The notes under the pieces: model-generated
The model's input: the letters and a program-made list of their open reading frames with translations, nothing else
What the model was told of the DNA's origin: nothing
Databases searched by the model: none
Origin: UBA961 sp041191145
Lineage (GTDB): Bacteria > Bacteroidota > Ignavibacteria > Kapaibacteriales > UBA961
Reading direction: 5' to 3'
Length of the DNA: 64,000 nt
Assembly (NCBI GenBank): GCA_041191145.1
Contig: JBEEPK010000001.1
Coordinates: forward strand, 10,626 to 74,625
Shown: positions 63,886-64,000 of the stretch, one piece after another
Layout: every line of letters starts with the position of its first letter
Numbering within the stretch: the stretch's first letter is position 1
Made by a program: the position numbers and the translations under genes

Positions 63886-63893
63886 CAAACATA
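63886..63893 (-). promoter_or_regulatory. Candidate -7 element (TATGTTTG) for the arginase-family gene
   Basis: Exact TAnnTTTG on the minus strand, about 55 bases before the ATG at 63831. A TTG lies 16 bases upstream (63912-63910), slightly close. It overlaps the region of the dcd promoter on the other strand, so the two may interfere. Confidence 0.45.
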
Positions 63894-63911
63894 TAAAGCG
63901 GAGCTTATACA

Positions 63912-64000
63912 ATGATCTTGACTGACAAAGAAATTCTTGCAAATATAGCGAGCGAAAGAATCGTTATCACCCCTTTTCGAAGAGAATGCCTCGGATCCAA
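63912..64000 (+). CDS. dcd: dCTP deaminase, N-terminal part (cut by window end)
   Basis: The visible 29 codons give MILTDKEIL...RIVITPFRRECLGS, which matches the start of dCTP deaminase (Dcd), an enzyme converting dCTP to dUTP for dTMP synthesis. A GGAG site lies about 8 bases before the ATG and a candidate -7 element further upstream. The catalytic part is outside the window, so monofunctional or bifunctional (dCTP deaminase/dUTPase) forms cannot be told apart. Confidence 0.88.
   Translation, partial: MILTDKEILANIASERIVITPFRRECLGS

Overview
The window is a gene-dense, AT-rich bacterial chromosome segment of mostly housekeeping and cell-envelope genes. I see no insertion sequence, prophage, CRISPR array, rRNA or tRNA. 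Several markers point to the Bacteroidota/Chlorobiota (FCB) branch: a fused LpxC-FabZ gene, a C-terminal type IX secretion sorting domain, a DUF4835/PorD-like protein, OmpA and TonB-type envelope proteins, and the Bacteroidota-type -7 promoter element TAnnTTTG in front of several operons. The domain architectures recall the Kapaibacteria lineage of that superphylum, but that placement is an inference.

Layout. 1-1178 (+): end of sdhA, then sdhB. 1228-9485 (-): chalcone-isomerase-like protein, CcmF-type heme lyase, exported TldD-like protease, envelope protein with a degenerate OmpA-like end, thioredoxin-like protein, TerC and a Tat-exported class V aminotransferase. 9744-15704 (+): Tat-exported LD-carboxypeptidase and a 1571-residue type IX cargo with a VWA domain. 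15759-18803 (-): PgpH-type c-di-AMP phosphodiesterase and an outer-membrane-like protein. 18827-26464 (+): PorD-like protein, threonine aldolase, thioesterase, OmpA protein, isocitrate dehydrogenase, CTP synthase.

26465-35707 (-) is a seven-gene envelope operon: a large TPR protein, a plugless TonB-receptor-like barrel, a SPOR protein, a TonB-like protein, a 60-residue membrane protein, UDP-glucose dehydrogenase and a membrane glycosyltransferase. 35831-45373 (-) is a nine-gene tightly packed run: phosphohexomutase, DUF4159, DUF4175, two thioredoxin-fold proteins, MBL hydrolase, Rieske protein, QueG and PgeF. 45493-48823 (-): a biotin carboxyl carrier protein and a large PD40/OmpA protein. 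48924-50036 (+): a short MGMT-like protein and a Tat-exported superoxide dismutase.

50037-58363 (-) is the outer-membrane biogenesis operon: uppS, bamA, two ompH/skp genes, lpxD, lpxC-fabZ, lpxA and vanZ-like, with a TTG-N19-TATTTTTG promoter. 58570-62287 (-): a TPR/LuxR-type regulator, a YbaK deacylase and a SpoIIE-type phosphatase. 62464-64000: a small membrane protein (+), an arginase/formimidoylglutamase-family gene (-) and the start of dcd (+).

Taken together the window is dominated by envelope construction (lipid A, OMP assembly, undecaprenyl carrier, trans-envelope anchors), disulfide/heme handling and central metabolism. No obvious defence or mobile system is visible. The least explained parts are the seven-gene TPR/barrel/SPOR/TonB operon, the two tandem-OmpA proteins and the DUF4159/DUF4175 run. 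Where the longest possible reading frame began with TTG or GTG, I usually moved the start to a downstream ATG supported by a signal peptide, a ribosome binding site, operon overlap or promoter position.
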